From: Kitasatospora herbaricolor | GTDB lineage: Bacteria > Actinomycetota > Actinomycetes > Streptomycetales > Streptomycetaceae | Direction of reading: 5' to 3' | NCBI RefSeq assembly: GCF_030813695.1 | Contig: NZ_JAUSVA010000002.1 | Span: forward strand, 6,324,001 to 6,388,000 | DNA: 64,000 nucleotides | In this document: one piece after another, positions 57,220 to 64,000 of the stretch | Position numbering within the stretch: the first letter of the stretch is position 1 | How the letters are laid out: each line of letters begins with the position of its first letter | Made by a program: the position numbers and the translations under genes | The notes under the pieces: model-generated | Database searches by the model: none | Seen by the model: only the letters and a program-made list of their open reading frames with translations | What the model was told of the DNA's origin: nothing

Positions 57220-57453
57220 GTGGACAAGAGGAACGCTTTGCGCGCCGGTGCGGTCTCCGCAGCGGCCACGCTGATGATGCTGATGTCGTCGCCCGCCATG
57301 GCCCTGACCCGGGACGACGGCGACGACCCGGGCGCCGGTCTGAGCGTTGCCCAGACCCTCGGCCTGTACGTGGCGATCCCGATCGTGCTGTTCGCGGTCA
57401 TCGCCGGTCTCGTCATGCTGCCGTCGGTGGTCGGCAAGGACAAGAAGAAGTAG
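57220..57453 (+). CDS. Small single- or double-helix membrane protein of unknown function
   Basis: 77 residues, GTG start. Signal peptide-like start (ALRAGAVSAAATLMMLMSS, PAMA), short acidic linker TRDDGDDPGAG, one strong membrane helix TLGLYVAIPIVLFAVIAGLVML and a basic tail VGKDKKK. The topology suggests a cleaved signal, a tiny extracytoplasmic loop and one anchor with a basic inner end. No family name known to me. A hairpin terminator follows. Confidence 0.8.
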   Translation: MDKRNALRAGAVSAAATLMMLMSSPAMALTRDDGDDPGAGLSVAQTLGLYVAIPIVLFAVIAGLVMLPSVVGKDKKK

Positions 57454-57479
57454 GCGCCTCCCACCGGATCACGCCGTAC

Positions 57480-57517
57480 GACCGCCCCGCCCGCCCACCG
57501 TGGCCGGCGGGGCGGTC
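57480..57517. terminator. Bidirectional hairpin terminator
   Basis: Perfect 12-bp stem GACCGCCCCGCC (57480-57491) with its complement at 57506-57517. It lies between the small membrane protein gene and the convergent apbE gene. Confidence 0.75.
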
Positions 57518-57594
57518 GCGTGTCGGGCGGGGCCCGGCGCGCGCGGCGGTCGCTTGTCGGGCCGGCCACCGCGTACGGGGCCGGGCCGGTCCCG

Positions 57595-58437
57595 TCAGGC
57601 CCGGCCGAGCGGGACGCCCGACGCCACCAGGGCGGGGAAGCCGCTCGTCCAGCGCTTGCGGCCGTCCGGCAGGACCGCCAGCGCCTCCAGGCCGGGGCGG
57701 GCCTCGGCCCAGGCCAGGCCGCGCCGGGGGCCCATCGCGAAGGCCGCCGTGGCCCGGGCGTCGGTACGGGCCAGGCCCCGGCCGACCAGGGTGAGCGAGA
57801 GCAGGCCGGTGGCCGGCCGGCCGCTGTGCGGGTCCAGGATGTGCGGGCCGCGCTCGGCGGTGCCCGAGGTGGCCACCGCCAGGTCGTGGCCCGCCACCAC
57901 CGCGCTGAGGGCGCCGGGCCTGGTGGGGTGGGCGATCCCGACCCGCCACGGGCCGCCGACGCACTGGACGTCGCCGCCGCCGGAGACGCTGAGGTCGCTC
58001 GCACCCGCCGCGCGGAGCAGGCCGGCCGCCTCCTCCACGGCCCAGCCCTTCACCCAGCCGCTCGGATCCAGCCGCCCGCCGGGGTGGGCGGTGAACCAGC
58101 CGTCCGTCTCGTCGGCGACCTCCCGGCAGCGGTCGAGCACCTCGGCGACCTCCGGGTCGCAGTCGGCGAGGGTGGTCTCGGCCCTGGCCAGCCGGCTGAC
58201 CTGGCTGTCCCGCCAGTAGGGGGAGAAGACCTGGTCGATCCGGTGCAGCCGGTCCACGGCCCGCCGCAGCGCGGCCTCCACGCCGGCCCGCCGGGCGCCC
58301 TGCCCCGCGTCGCGGACGGTGAACGAGAACACGGTGCCCATCACGTGCTCGGCGTGCCGCAGCGGGGCGCCGTGACCGGCGGCGGGCCGTACGACGCGGA
58401 ACGACGTGGCCGGGAGGGCACTCGGCGAGGCGGTCAT
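57595..58437 (-). CDS. apbE: FAD:protein FMN transferase (ApbE)
   Basis: 280 residues. ApbE fold: HAEHVMGTVFSFTVRD at the start, IDQVFSPYWRDSQVSRLAR, GWFTAHPGGRLDPSGWVKGWAVEEAAGLL, DLSVSGGGDVQCVGGPWRVGIAHP, and the metal/FAD site ATSGTAERGPHILDPHSGRPATG. It attaches FMN covalently to Thr/Ser of target proteins through a phosphoester. The target is encoded directly upstream: the FMN-binding domain protein, whose stop overlaps the apbE start by four bases. No signal peptide is obvious. Confidence 0.9.
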   Translation of the reverse strand: MTASPSALPATSFRVVRPAAGHGAPLRHAEHVMGTVFSFTVRDAGQGARRAGVEAALRRAVDRLHRIDQVFSPYWRDSQVSRLARAETTLADCDPEVAEVLDRCREVADETDGWFTAHPGGRLDPSGWVKGWAVEEAAGLLRAAGASDLSVSGGGDVQCVGGPWRVGIAHPTRPGALSAVVAGHDLAVATSGTAERGPHILDPHSGRPATGLLSLTLVGRGLARTDARATAAFAMGPRRGLAWAEARPGLEALAVLPDGRKRWTSGFPALVASGVPLGRA

Positions 58438-58904
58438 CGGCCGGCCGCCCGGTCGAGGGCGCTCTGCAGCGAGGTGGTGTAGCCCTGGCTGGTGAAGGTG
58501 GCGCCGGAGACGACGTCGATGTCGGCGCTCTGCGCGTCGACGGCCTCCTGGTTGAGCAGCGGCACCGCGTAGCTGTTGATCTCCTGGTCGCGCCGGTCGT
58601 GCGTGGGGTACTGGATCGCCTCCACCTTGGTGATCTTCGTGCCGTCCAGGGTGACCTTGACCTGGACCGGGCCGAACCGGGTGTCGGCGGCGGTGCCGGT
58701 GACCGTCCGCACGGTCCCGGCGGCGGCGCCCGTCCCGGCGGACGGGCTCGCGGCATCGGCCTCGCTGCCGGTCCCGGCGCCCGTTCCCGTACCGGTGCCC
58801 GTGCCGACGGCGGCCGGGACGGTGGCCGCCTCGTGCGGCTTGAGCGAGAGCAGCAGGACTATGCCGGCCACGGTGGCGCTGCTGGCGACGACGGCTCTGC
58901 GCAC
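58434..58904 (-). CDS. Exported FMN-binding domain protein, substrate of ApbE
   Basis: 156 residues from the GTG at 58904 (RBS GGGAG). N-terminal signal anchor RRAVVASSATVAGIVLLLSL, a Gly/Thr-rich linker, then an FMN-bind domain (about 70-156): TRFGPVQVKVTLDGTKITKVEAIQYPTHDRRDQEINSYA, ending in DVVSGATFTSQGYTTSLQ. The SGAT-x-T/S motif is the flavinylation site of RnfG/NqrC-type proteins. It probably carries electrons on the outer face of the membrane between the ferric-reductase-like protein upstream and an unknown acceptor. Confidence 0.88.
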   Translation of the reverse strand: MRRAVVASSATVAGIVLLLSLKPHEAATVPAAVGTGTGTGTGAGTGSEADAASPSAGTGAAAGTVRTVTGTAADTRFGPVQVKVTLDGTKITKVEAIQYPTHDRRDQEINSYAVPLLNQEAVDAQSADIDVVSGATFTSQGYTTSLQSALDRAAGR

Positions 58905-59001
58905 GGGGACTCCCGAAAGGATCTGGGGACGGTGGTTTCTGATGACGGCCGGCTGCGCGGCCCTGCCAGGCCGGGCCTCACGGACCGGACGAGGCCGGGC
59001 C

Positions 59002-60384
59002 TCACAGGCTGAACGACTCGTGGTGGATGCGCCCGCGGGGCACCCCGGCCGCCCGCAGCGACCGGACGGTGGCCTCGGCCAGCGCGTCCGGCCCGCAGAG
59101 GAAGACCTCCTGCCGGGCCAGCCCCGGGACCAGCCGGGCGAGCGCGGCGCCGGTGTCACCGACCTCCGCGCGCGGGCCGAGCAGGTAGTGCACCCGGGCG
59201 CCCCGCGCGGCCGCGACCGTGGCCAGCTCCGCCCGGAACAGCACGTCCGCCGCGCTGCTGGCCCGATAGACCAGGGTCAGCCCGCCGCGCGGCGCCGGCA
59301 GGCTCTCGAACAGGGCCCGCAGCGGCGTGATCCCCACCCCGGCCGCCAGCAGCAGCACGGGCCGGCCCCGGTCCCGGACCCGGCGGGCGGTGAGGGCGCC
59401 GTACGGTCCCTCGGCGCGGACGGCGGTACCGGGCCTCAGGGCCGCCACGGCGGCGCTGTGCCGGCCGAGGTCCTTGACCGTGAAGCGCAGGAAGTCGGGG
59501 TGCGGCGGCGCGGACAGTGAGTACGGGTTGGCCGTCCAGCGCAGTCCGGGGGCCTGGAACTGCAACCGGAAGAACTGGCCGGCCTCGGCCCGCAGCTCCG
59601 GCAGCCGCCGCCCGGTGACGAAGACCGAGACGACCCCGGGTGCCTCGGGCCGGACCTCGGCGACCCGCAGCCGGTGCCGCCGGTCGCGCAGGGCGGGGAC
59701 GGCCAGCCGGTACCAGCCCACCGCGGCGGCGGTGCCCAGGTACAGCGCGTACCACCCGGCCCGGGCGGGCCCGGGGCCGAGGTCGGCGCCGTTGGTGAGC
59801 TGGTGGCCGAAGCCGAGGGCGACCGCCAGGTAGGTCGTCAGGTGCAGGTGGTACCAGGTGTCGTAGCCGATCCGGCGGCGGGCGGCCCGGGCCGAGACGG
59901 CGCCGACGCCGAGCATCAGCAGGGTGGCGAAGGTCGCCTTCAGCATGTCCGGGTAGTGCAGCACGACGTCGACGGCCTCGCCGGCCACGTTCCGGTGCAC
60001 GGTCAGCGCGTAGCCCCACACGATCGTGAGCACGTGGACGGTGAGCAGGCCGACCAGGTAGCGGCCGCCGGCGGCGTGCCAGCGGGTCAGGCGGTCCGCG
60101 CCGAGGCCGCGTTCCAGCGGTGGGAGCCGGGCCGTCAGCAGGATCAGGACGGGCGCGGTGTAGCCGGCCAGCAGGCCGGTGATCCGCCCGGCGCCGGTCA
60201 GCCACTGGTCCGCGCCGCTGATCGACCGGGTGTCCTGCCACCAGAGCGCCAGCACGGCGGCCGCGCCGGCCCCGACGAGGGCGAGGACGGTGGCGGCGAG
60301 GGTGTCGGCGGGCAGCCGGGGTCGGCGGGCCGGGCGAGGGGGTGTCCGGTGGGCCCGGCGGGCGGTGGTGGCGGGAGTGGTCAT
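59002..60384 (-). CDS. Ferric-reductase-like membrane flavoprotein (FNR type)
   Basis: 460 residues. Six membrane helices in the first about 240 residues (TLAATVLALVGAGAAAVLALWW, ITGLLAGYTAPVLILLTA, GRYLVGLLTVHVLTIVWGYAL and others) with heme-ligand type His residues in LLTVHVL and WYHLHLTTYLAVALGFGHQL. Then an FAD domain (RWTANPYSLS) and an NAD(P) domain (PVLLLAAGVGITPLRALFES and the C-terminal VFLCGPDALAEATVRSL). It takes electrons from cytoplasmic NAD(P)H across the membrane, most likely to the flavinylated protein of the next gene. Confidence 0.88.
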   Translation of the reverse strand: MTTPATTARRAHRTPPRPARRPRLPADTLAATVLALVGAGAAAVLALWWQDTRSISGADQWLTGAGRITGLLAGYTAPVLILLTARLPPLERGLGADRLTRWHAAGGRYLVGLLTVHVLTIVWGYALTVHRNVAGEAVDVVLHYPDMLKATFATLLMLGVGAVSARAARRRIGYDTWYHLHLTTYLAVALGFGHQLTNGADLGPGPARAGWYALYLGTAAAVGWYRLAVPALRDRRHRLRVAEVRPEAPGVVSVFVTGRRLPELRAEAGQFFRLQFQAPGLRWTANPYSLSAPPHPDFLRFTVKDLGRHSAAVAALRPGTAVRAEGPYGALTARRVRDRGRPVLLLAAGVGITPLRALFESLPAPRGGLTLVYRASSAADVLFRAELATVAAARGARVHYLLGPRAEVGDTGAALARLVPGLARQEVFLCGPDALAEATVRSLRAAGVPRGRIHHESFSL

Positions 60385-60484
60385 GGGCTGGCCTCCTTGG
60401 CGAGCCAGCGTGCCACCGGAAGATGGGCGTTTCCTTTGAAAATCCCTACGGGATCGACAGAGCCCGGGCCGGGAACGCCGGAGC

Positions 60485-60523
60485 GGGCCGGTGCCGGAGG
60501 TGGATCACCTCCGGCACCGGCCC
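60485..60523 (-). terminator. Strong hairpin terminator after pepN
   Basis: A perfect 18-bp stem (60485-60502 with 60506-60523) and a three-base loop, 48 bases after the leftward pepN stop. Confidence 0.85.
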
Positions 60524-60570
60524 GCCCACGGGTGTCTCGAACACCTCAGTACGTCAGTGCCTCAGTACCC

Positions 60571-63162
60571 TCAGTGCCCCAGCTCCCGGGCGCCCGCCGC
60601 CCGGTCGGCGGCCTGGGCCCGCAGGGCGCGCTCGACGCCGTCACGGGCCTCCACGACCTGGCGGCGCAGGGCCGGCACCGGCTCGGCCGAGGCCAGCCAG
60701 GCGTCGGTGGCGTCCAGGGTGGCCTGCTCGACCTGGACGGAGGGGTAGAGCCCGACCACGATCTGCTGCGCGATCTCGTGGCTGCGGCTCTCCCAGACGT
60801 CCTTGACCGCCGCGAAGTACTTCGCGGTGTAGGGCGCGAGCAGCTCGCGCTGGTCCGAGTCGACGAAGCCGGCGATGACCGCGTCCTGCATGTAGTTGGT
60901 CAGCTTGTCCGACTCGACGACCGAGGCCCAGGCCTCCGCCTTGGCGGCGGCGGTCGGCCGGGCGGCGCGGCAGGTCGCGGCGTGCTCCTCGCCGGCGGCC
61001 GTGCGGTCCCGGGCGAGTTCGGCCTCGATGGCCGCCTCGTCGGCGCGGCCGGCGGCGGCCAGCCGCCCGAGCAGCGTCCAGCGCAGCTCGGTGTCGACGG
61101 CCAGGCCCTTCAGCTCGACCGAGCCGTCCAGCAGGCCGGCGAGCAGCGCGAGCTGCCCGTCAGTGCGGGCGACGGCGGCCAGCGCGCGGGTCCAGGCCAG
61201 CTGGTGGTCGCTGCCGGGCTCGGCGGCGCGCAGCTGCTCCTCGGCGGCGGCGGCCCAGCGGCCGAGGCCCTGCTCGCGCCAGGCCGGGTCGGTGTAGACG
61301 TCCAGCGCGGCGCGGACCTGGCGGTGCACCGACTGGACGACGCCGATGTCGGACTCCCGGGGCAGGCCGGAGAGGGCCAGCGTCAGGTAGTCGCGGGCGG
61401 CCAGCTCGCCGTCGCGGGTCATGTCCCAGGCGGAGGCCCAGCACAGGGCGCGCGGCAGCGAGTCGGCGAAGGCGCCGAGGTGCTCGGTGACGAAGGCCAG
61501 CGAGTCCTCGTCCAGGCGGACCTTGGCGTACGACAGGTCGTCGTCGTTGAGCAGCAGCACGGCGGGCTTGCGGCGGCCGGTCAGCTGCGGCACGGCGGTA
61601 CGGGCCCCGTCGACGTCCAGCTCGATCCGCTCGGTGCGGACGAGCTTGCCGTCCTGCAGCTCGTAGGCGCCGATGGCGATCCGGTGCGGGCGCAGCACGG
61701 CCTCGCCCTTGGCGCCGGCGGGCAGCGCGGGCGCCTCCTGCAGGACCGCGAGCGACTCGATGGTGCCGTCGGCGGCCAGCGTCAGCTCGGGGCGCAGGAT
61801 GTTGATGCCGGCCGTCTCCAGCCAGGCCTTGGACCAGGCGCCGAGGTCGCGGCCGCTGGTCTCCTCCAGGGCGCCGAGCAGGTCGCTGAGGCGGGTGTTG
61901 CCCCAGGCGTGGCGCTTGAAGTAGGCCTGGACGCCCTTGAAGAAGGCGTCCTGCCCGACGTACGCCACCAGCTGCTTGAGCACCGAGGCGCCCTTGGCGT
62001 AGGTGATGCCGTCGAAGTTGACCATGACGTCCTCGAGATCGTTGATCTCGGCCATGATCGGGTGGGTGGAGGGGAGCTGGTCCTGGCGGTAGGCCCAGGT
62101 CTTCATCTGGTTGGCGAAGGTGGTCCAGGAGTGCGGCCACTTGGAGCCGGGGGCCTCGGCCTGGCAGACGGCCTCGGCGAAGGTCGCGAACGACTCGTTC
62201 AGCCAGAGGTCGTTCCACCACTCCATGGTGACCAGGTCGCCGAACCACATGTGGGCCAGCTCGTGCAGGATGGTCGCGGCCCGCGACTCGTACGCGGCGT
62301 CGGTCACCTTGGACCGGAACACGTACTGGTCGCGCAGCGTCACGGCGCCCGCGTTCTCCATCGCGCCGGCGTTGAACTCCGGGACGAAGAGCTGGTCGTA
62401 CTTGGCGAAGGGGTAGGCGAAGTCGAACTTCTCCTGGAAGTAGTCGAACCCCTGCTTGGTGACGGCGAACACGGCGTCGGCGTCCAGGAACTCACGCAGC
62501 GACGGCCGGCAGTAGACGCCGAGCGGCACCTTCTGGGCGCCGTTCTCGTAGCTGTCGAAGACGCCGACGTACGGGCCGGCGATCAGCGCGGTGATGTACG
62601 AGGAGATCCGGCCGGTGGGCTCGAACTCCCACACCTGGGTGGGGCCTTCGCCGGCCGGGGTCGGGGTGGGGGAGTTGGAGACGACGACCCAGCCGGTGGG
62701 GGCGGTCACGGTGAACCGGAACGCGGCCTTGAGGTCCGGCTGTTCGAAGGAGGCGAAGACGCGGCGGGCGTCCGGGACCTCGAACTGGGTGTAGAGGTAG
62801 GTCTCGCCGTCGACCGGGTCGACGAAGCGGTGCAGGCCCTCGCCGGTGTTGGTGTAGGCGCAGTCGGCGACCACCCGCAGCTCGTTCTCGGCGCGCAGGC
62901 CGGGCAGGGCGATCCGGCTGTCGGCGAAGTTGGCGACCGGCAGGCTCTCGCCGTTGAGCACGATCTCGCTGACGCTCGGCGCCACCAGGTCGATGAAGCT
63001 GGACGCCCCGGGGGTGCTGGCACCGAACCGGACCACGGTGGTGGACCGGAAGGTGCCGCCTTCGCGGGCCGAGCTCAGGTCGAGCTCGATGTCGTACGCG
63101 TCCACGTGGAGGAGCTGGGCCCGGGTGCGGGCCTCCTCACGGGTCAGGTTTGTGCCAGGCAC
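60571..63162 (-). CDS. pepN: Aminopeptidase N (M1 family, PepN)
   Basis: 863 residues from the GTG at 63162 (AGGAG upstream); full length for streptomycete PepN. M1 hallmarks: exopeptidase loop FNAGAMENAGAVTL, zinc motif ILHELAHMWFGDLVTMEWWNDLWLNESFA (H-E-x2-H and the distal E), and the ERAP-type C-terminal helical domain. It removes N-terminal residues from peptides in the cytoplasm; there is no signal peptide. Monocistronic, with its own terminator. Confidence 0.93.
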   Translation of the reverse strand: MPGTNLTREEARTRAQLLHVDAYDIELDLSSAREGGTFRSTTVVRFGASTPGASSFIDLVAPSVSEIVLNGESLPVANFADSRIALPGLRAENELRVVADCAYTNTGEGLHRFVDPVDGETYLYTQFEVPDARRVFASFEQPDLKAAFRFTVTAPTGWVVVSNSPTPTPAGEGPTQVWEFEPTGRISSYITALIAGPYVGVFDSYENGAQKVPLGVYCRPSLREFLDADAVFAVTKQGFDYFQEKFDFAYPFAKYDQLFVPEFNAGAMENAGAVTLRDQYVFRSKVTDAAYESRAATILHELAHMWFGDLVTMEWWNDLWLNESFATFAEAVCQAEAPGSKWPHSWTTFANQMKTWAYRQDQLPSTHPIMAEINDLEDVMVNFDGITYAKGASVLKQLVAYVGQDAFFKGVQAYFKRHAWGNTRLSDLLGALEETSGRDLGAWSKAWLETAGINILRPELTLAADGTIESLAVLQEAPALPAGAKGEAVLRPHRIAIGAYELQDGKLVRTERIELDVDGARTAVPQLTGRRKPAVLLLNDDDLSYAKVRLDEDSLAFVTEHLGAFADSLPRALCWASAWDMTRDGELAARDYLTLALSGLPRESDIGVVQSVHRQVRAALDVYTDPAWREQGLGRWAAAAEEQLRAAEPGSDHQLAWTRALAAVARTDGQLALLAGLLDGSVELKGLAVDTELRWTLLGRLAAAGRADEAAIEAELARDRTAAGEEHAATCRAARPTAAAKAEAWASVVESDKLTNYMQDAVIAGFVDSDQRELLAPYTAKYFAAVKDVWESRSHEIAQQIVVGLYPSVQVEQATLDATDAWLASAEPVPALRRQVVEARDGVERALRAQAADRAAGARELGH

Positions 63163-63306
63163 TCGCAGGACTCCTTCGTCAGGCAGGGATGCTCCGCATC
63201 CTCCCATGGCCGGAGGGCCGCAGCGGGGGAATACCCGGGGCCGGGCGGGGCCGCCCCCGCGGGGCCGGGCGGCGCCGCCCGGCCCGGCCCCGCGGCGGCC
63301 ACGGGC

Positions 63307-64000
63307 TCAGCCCTTGGTGAACCTGATGACGGGTTCGCCGGTGCTGGTCTTCGGGAAGGCCACCAGCGAGCCGTTGTCGGTGACGACGAACTCGGTGATG
63401 CTCCAGATCAGCGTGCCGGACTTGGGCTTGGCGACCGGGCCGAGCTCGGTGACGGCGCCGTCGGCCTTGCCGAGCGTCACCAGCTTGCCGGGCTTGCTGT
63501 ACCCGTTGGCGACGACGGCCCGCACCGCGCCGTCCTTGTCGGTGCCGGAGACCAGCCGCAGGCCCTGCTCGCTGCCGCCGTTCTGCTCCCAGAGCTTCTT
63601 GCCGGCGGTCAGGTCGTAGGCCTCGATCGACGGCTTGCTGGTGCTGCCGGCCTGGACGTACAGCGTCGTGCCGCTGACCACGTTGAGGGTGAAGGCGTCC
63701 GAGGAGTCGGAGAACCGCAGGCTGTCGCTGCCGGCCTCCTTGGTCGGGACCTTGGCCATCGGCTTGCCGGCGGCGTCGAAGCCCACCACGTAGTCGCCGC
63801 CGGTGCCGCCGGACATCGCCAGCACCAGCGGCTTGTCGGAGAGCACCGTGCCGAGCCGCTCGCTGGTGCCCTCCAGCGCGAACTGGGCGCCGGACTTGCC
63901 GGTCTCCGCGTCGAGCACCTGGAGGGTGGCCTTGGTCGTGGTGGTGCTGCCGTAGCAGCGGTCGGTCAGCACGACGCTGGTTCCGGCCGCCTTGGCCCCC
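63307..64000 (-). CDS. Beta-propeller (PQQ/WD40-like) protein, C-terminal part (cut by right edge)
   Basis: At least 231 residues; the start lies beyond the window. Blade-like repeats: TLQVLDAETGKSGAQFALEGTSE, DYVVGFDAAGKPMAKVPTKE, IEAYDLTAGKKLWEQNGGSE and KLVTLGKADGAVTELG, the PQQ-like pattern (YDLxTGKxLW). A single Cys is near the edge. Similar proteins in streptomycetes are large membrane-anchored proteins of unknown role, sometimes C-terminal to serine/threonine kinases. It ends 145 bases before pepN on the same strand. Confidence 0.78.
   Translation of the reverse strand, partial: GAKAAGTSVVLTDRCYGSTTTTKATLQVLDAETGKSGAQFALEGTSERLGTVLSDKPLVLAMSGGTGGDYVVGFDAAGKPMAKVPTKEAGSDSLRFSDSSDAFTLNVVSGTTLYVQAGSTSKPSIEAYDLTAGKKLWEQNGGSEQGLRLVSGTDKDGAVRAVVANGYSKPGKLVTLGKADGAVTELGPVAKPKSGTLIWSITEFVVTDNGSLVAFPKTSTGEPVIRFTKG

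Noticed and set aside
54426..58004. A 1192-codon open frame on the minus strand
   Set aside because: It is antisense to malQ and the small membrane gene. The malQ frame has full GH77 motifs, the antisense frame none.

Overview
The window is uniformly very GC-rich chromosomal DNA. It has actinomycete hallmarks: GTG starts, many 1- or 4-base gene overlaps, TANNNT -10 boxes placed 6-7 bases before start codons, and DUF5753/DUF397, RsbW-like, ROK/CsnR, GlxA and PknG-GlnX-GlnH gene sets. It fits a member of the Streptomycetaceae (Streptomyces, Kitasatospora or a close relative). The species cannot be named from the sequence. I see no rRNA, convincing tRNA, CRISPR array, transposase or phage gene.

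Left part (1-14026). A leftward glutamate/aspartate-sensing operon glnX-glnH-(unknown helical protein)-pknG runs off the left edge. It is followed by an MTA/SAH nucleosidase-like gene, a YbjN-like small protein, a divergent SDR/MarR pair, a divergent isochorismatase/GlxA pair, an ABC exporter facing a two-component system across a perfect 24-bp palindrome, and a histidine phosphatase.

Regulatory and accessory part (14007-28816). An RsbW-like ATPase with a small partner faces a DUF5753 regulator with a DUF397 partner. Next comes a two-gene operon of a 1145-residue TPR-CHAT protease-like protein and a 230-residue unknown partner. A secreted peptidoglycan-binding protein and the wreck of an ECF sigma factor gene follow. 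From about 21.5 to 28.3 kb the composition drops and the genes encode secreted proteins: a giant ALF-repeat/alanine-rich coiled-coil protein with a 4-base-overlapping small membrane-anchored protein, a small secreted protein, and a trypsin-fold protein with replaced catalytic residues fused to three nearly identical 354-bp FG-GAP repeat units. This looks like an accessory island.

Middle part (28817-37573). A secreted lipase, several small genes (DUF4287, VOC, a secreted Ig-like protein, DUF3703), a cupin-type XRE regulator divergent from azlCD with a pair of GTTCG-N6-CGAAC operators, an AraC regulator and an MFS transporter.

Amino-sugar part (37686-54371). murQ with a BadF-type kinase, then the whole chitosan-oligosaccharide type operon csnR-csnE-csnF-csnG-csnH-csnK with a GGAAA-C-TTTCC box upstream of csnR, an MscS channel, an HNH endonuclease and a large exported GH84-type N-acetylglucosaminidase. 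Together these suggest import and cleavage of GlcN/GlcNAc/MurNAc material.

Right part (54729-64000). A long structured intergenic region precedes malQ. Then come a tiny membrane protein, a flavinylation-based electron-transfer set (ferric-reductase-like membrane flavoprotein, FMN-binding protein, ApbE), aminopeptidase N, and a beta-propeller protein cut by the right edge.
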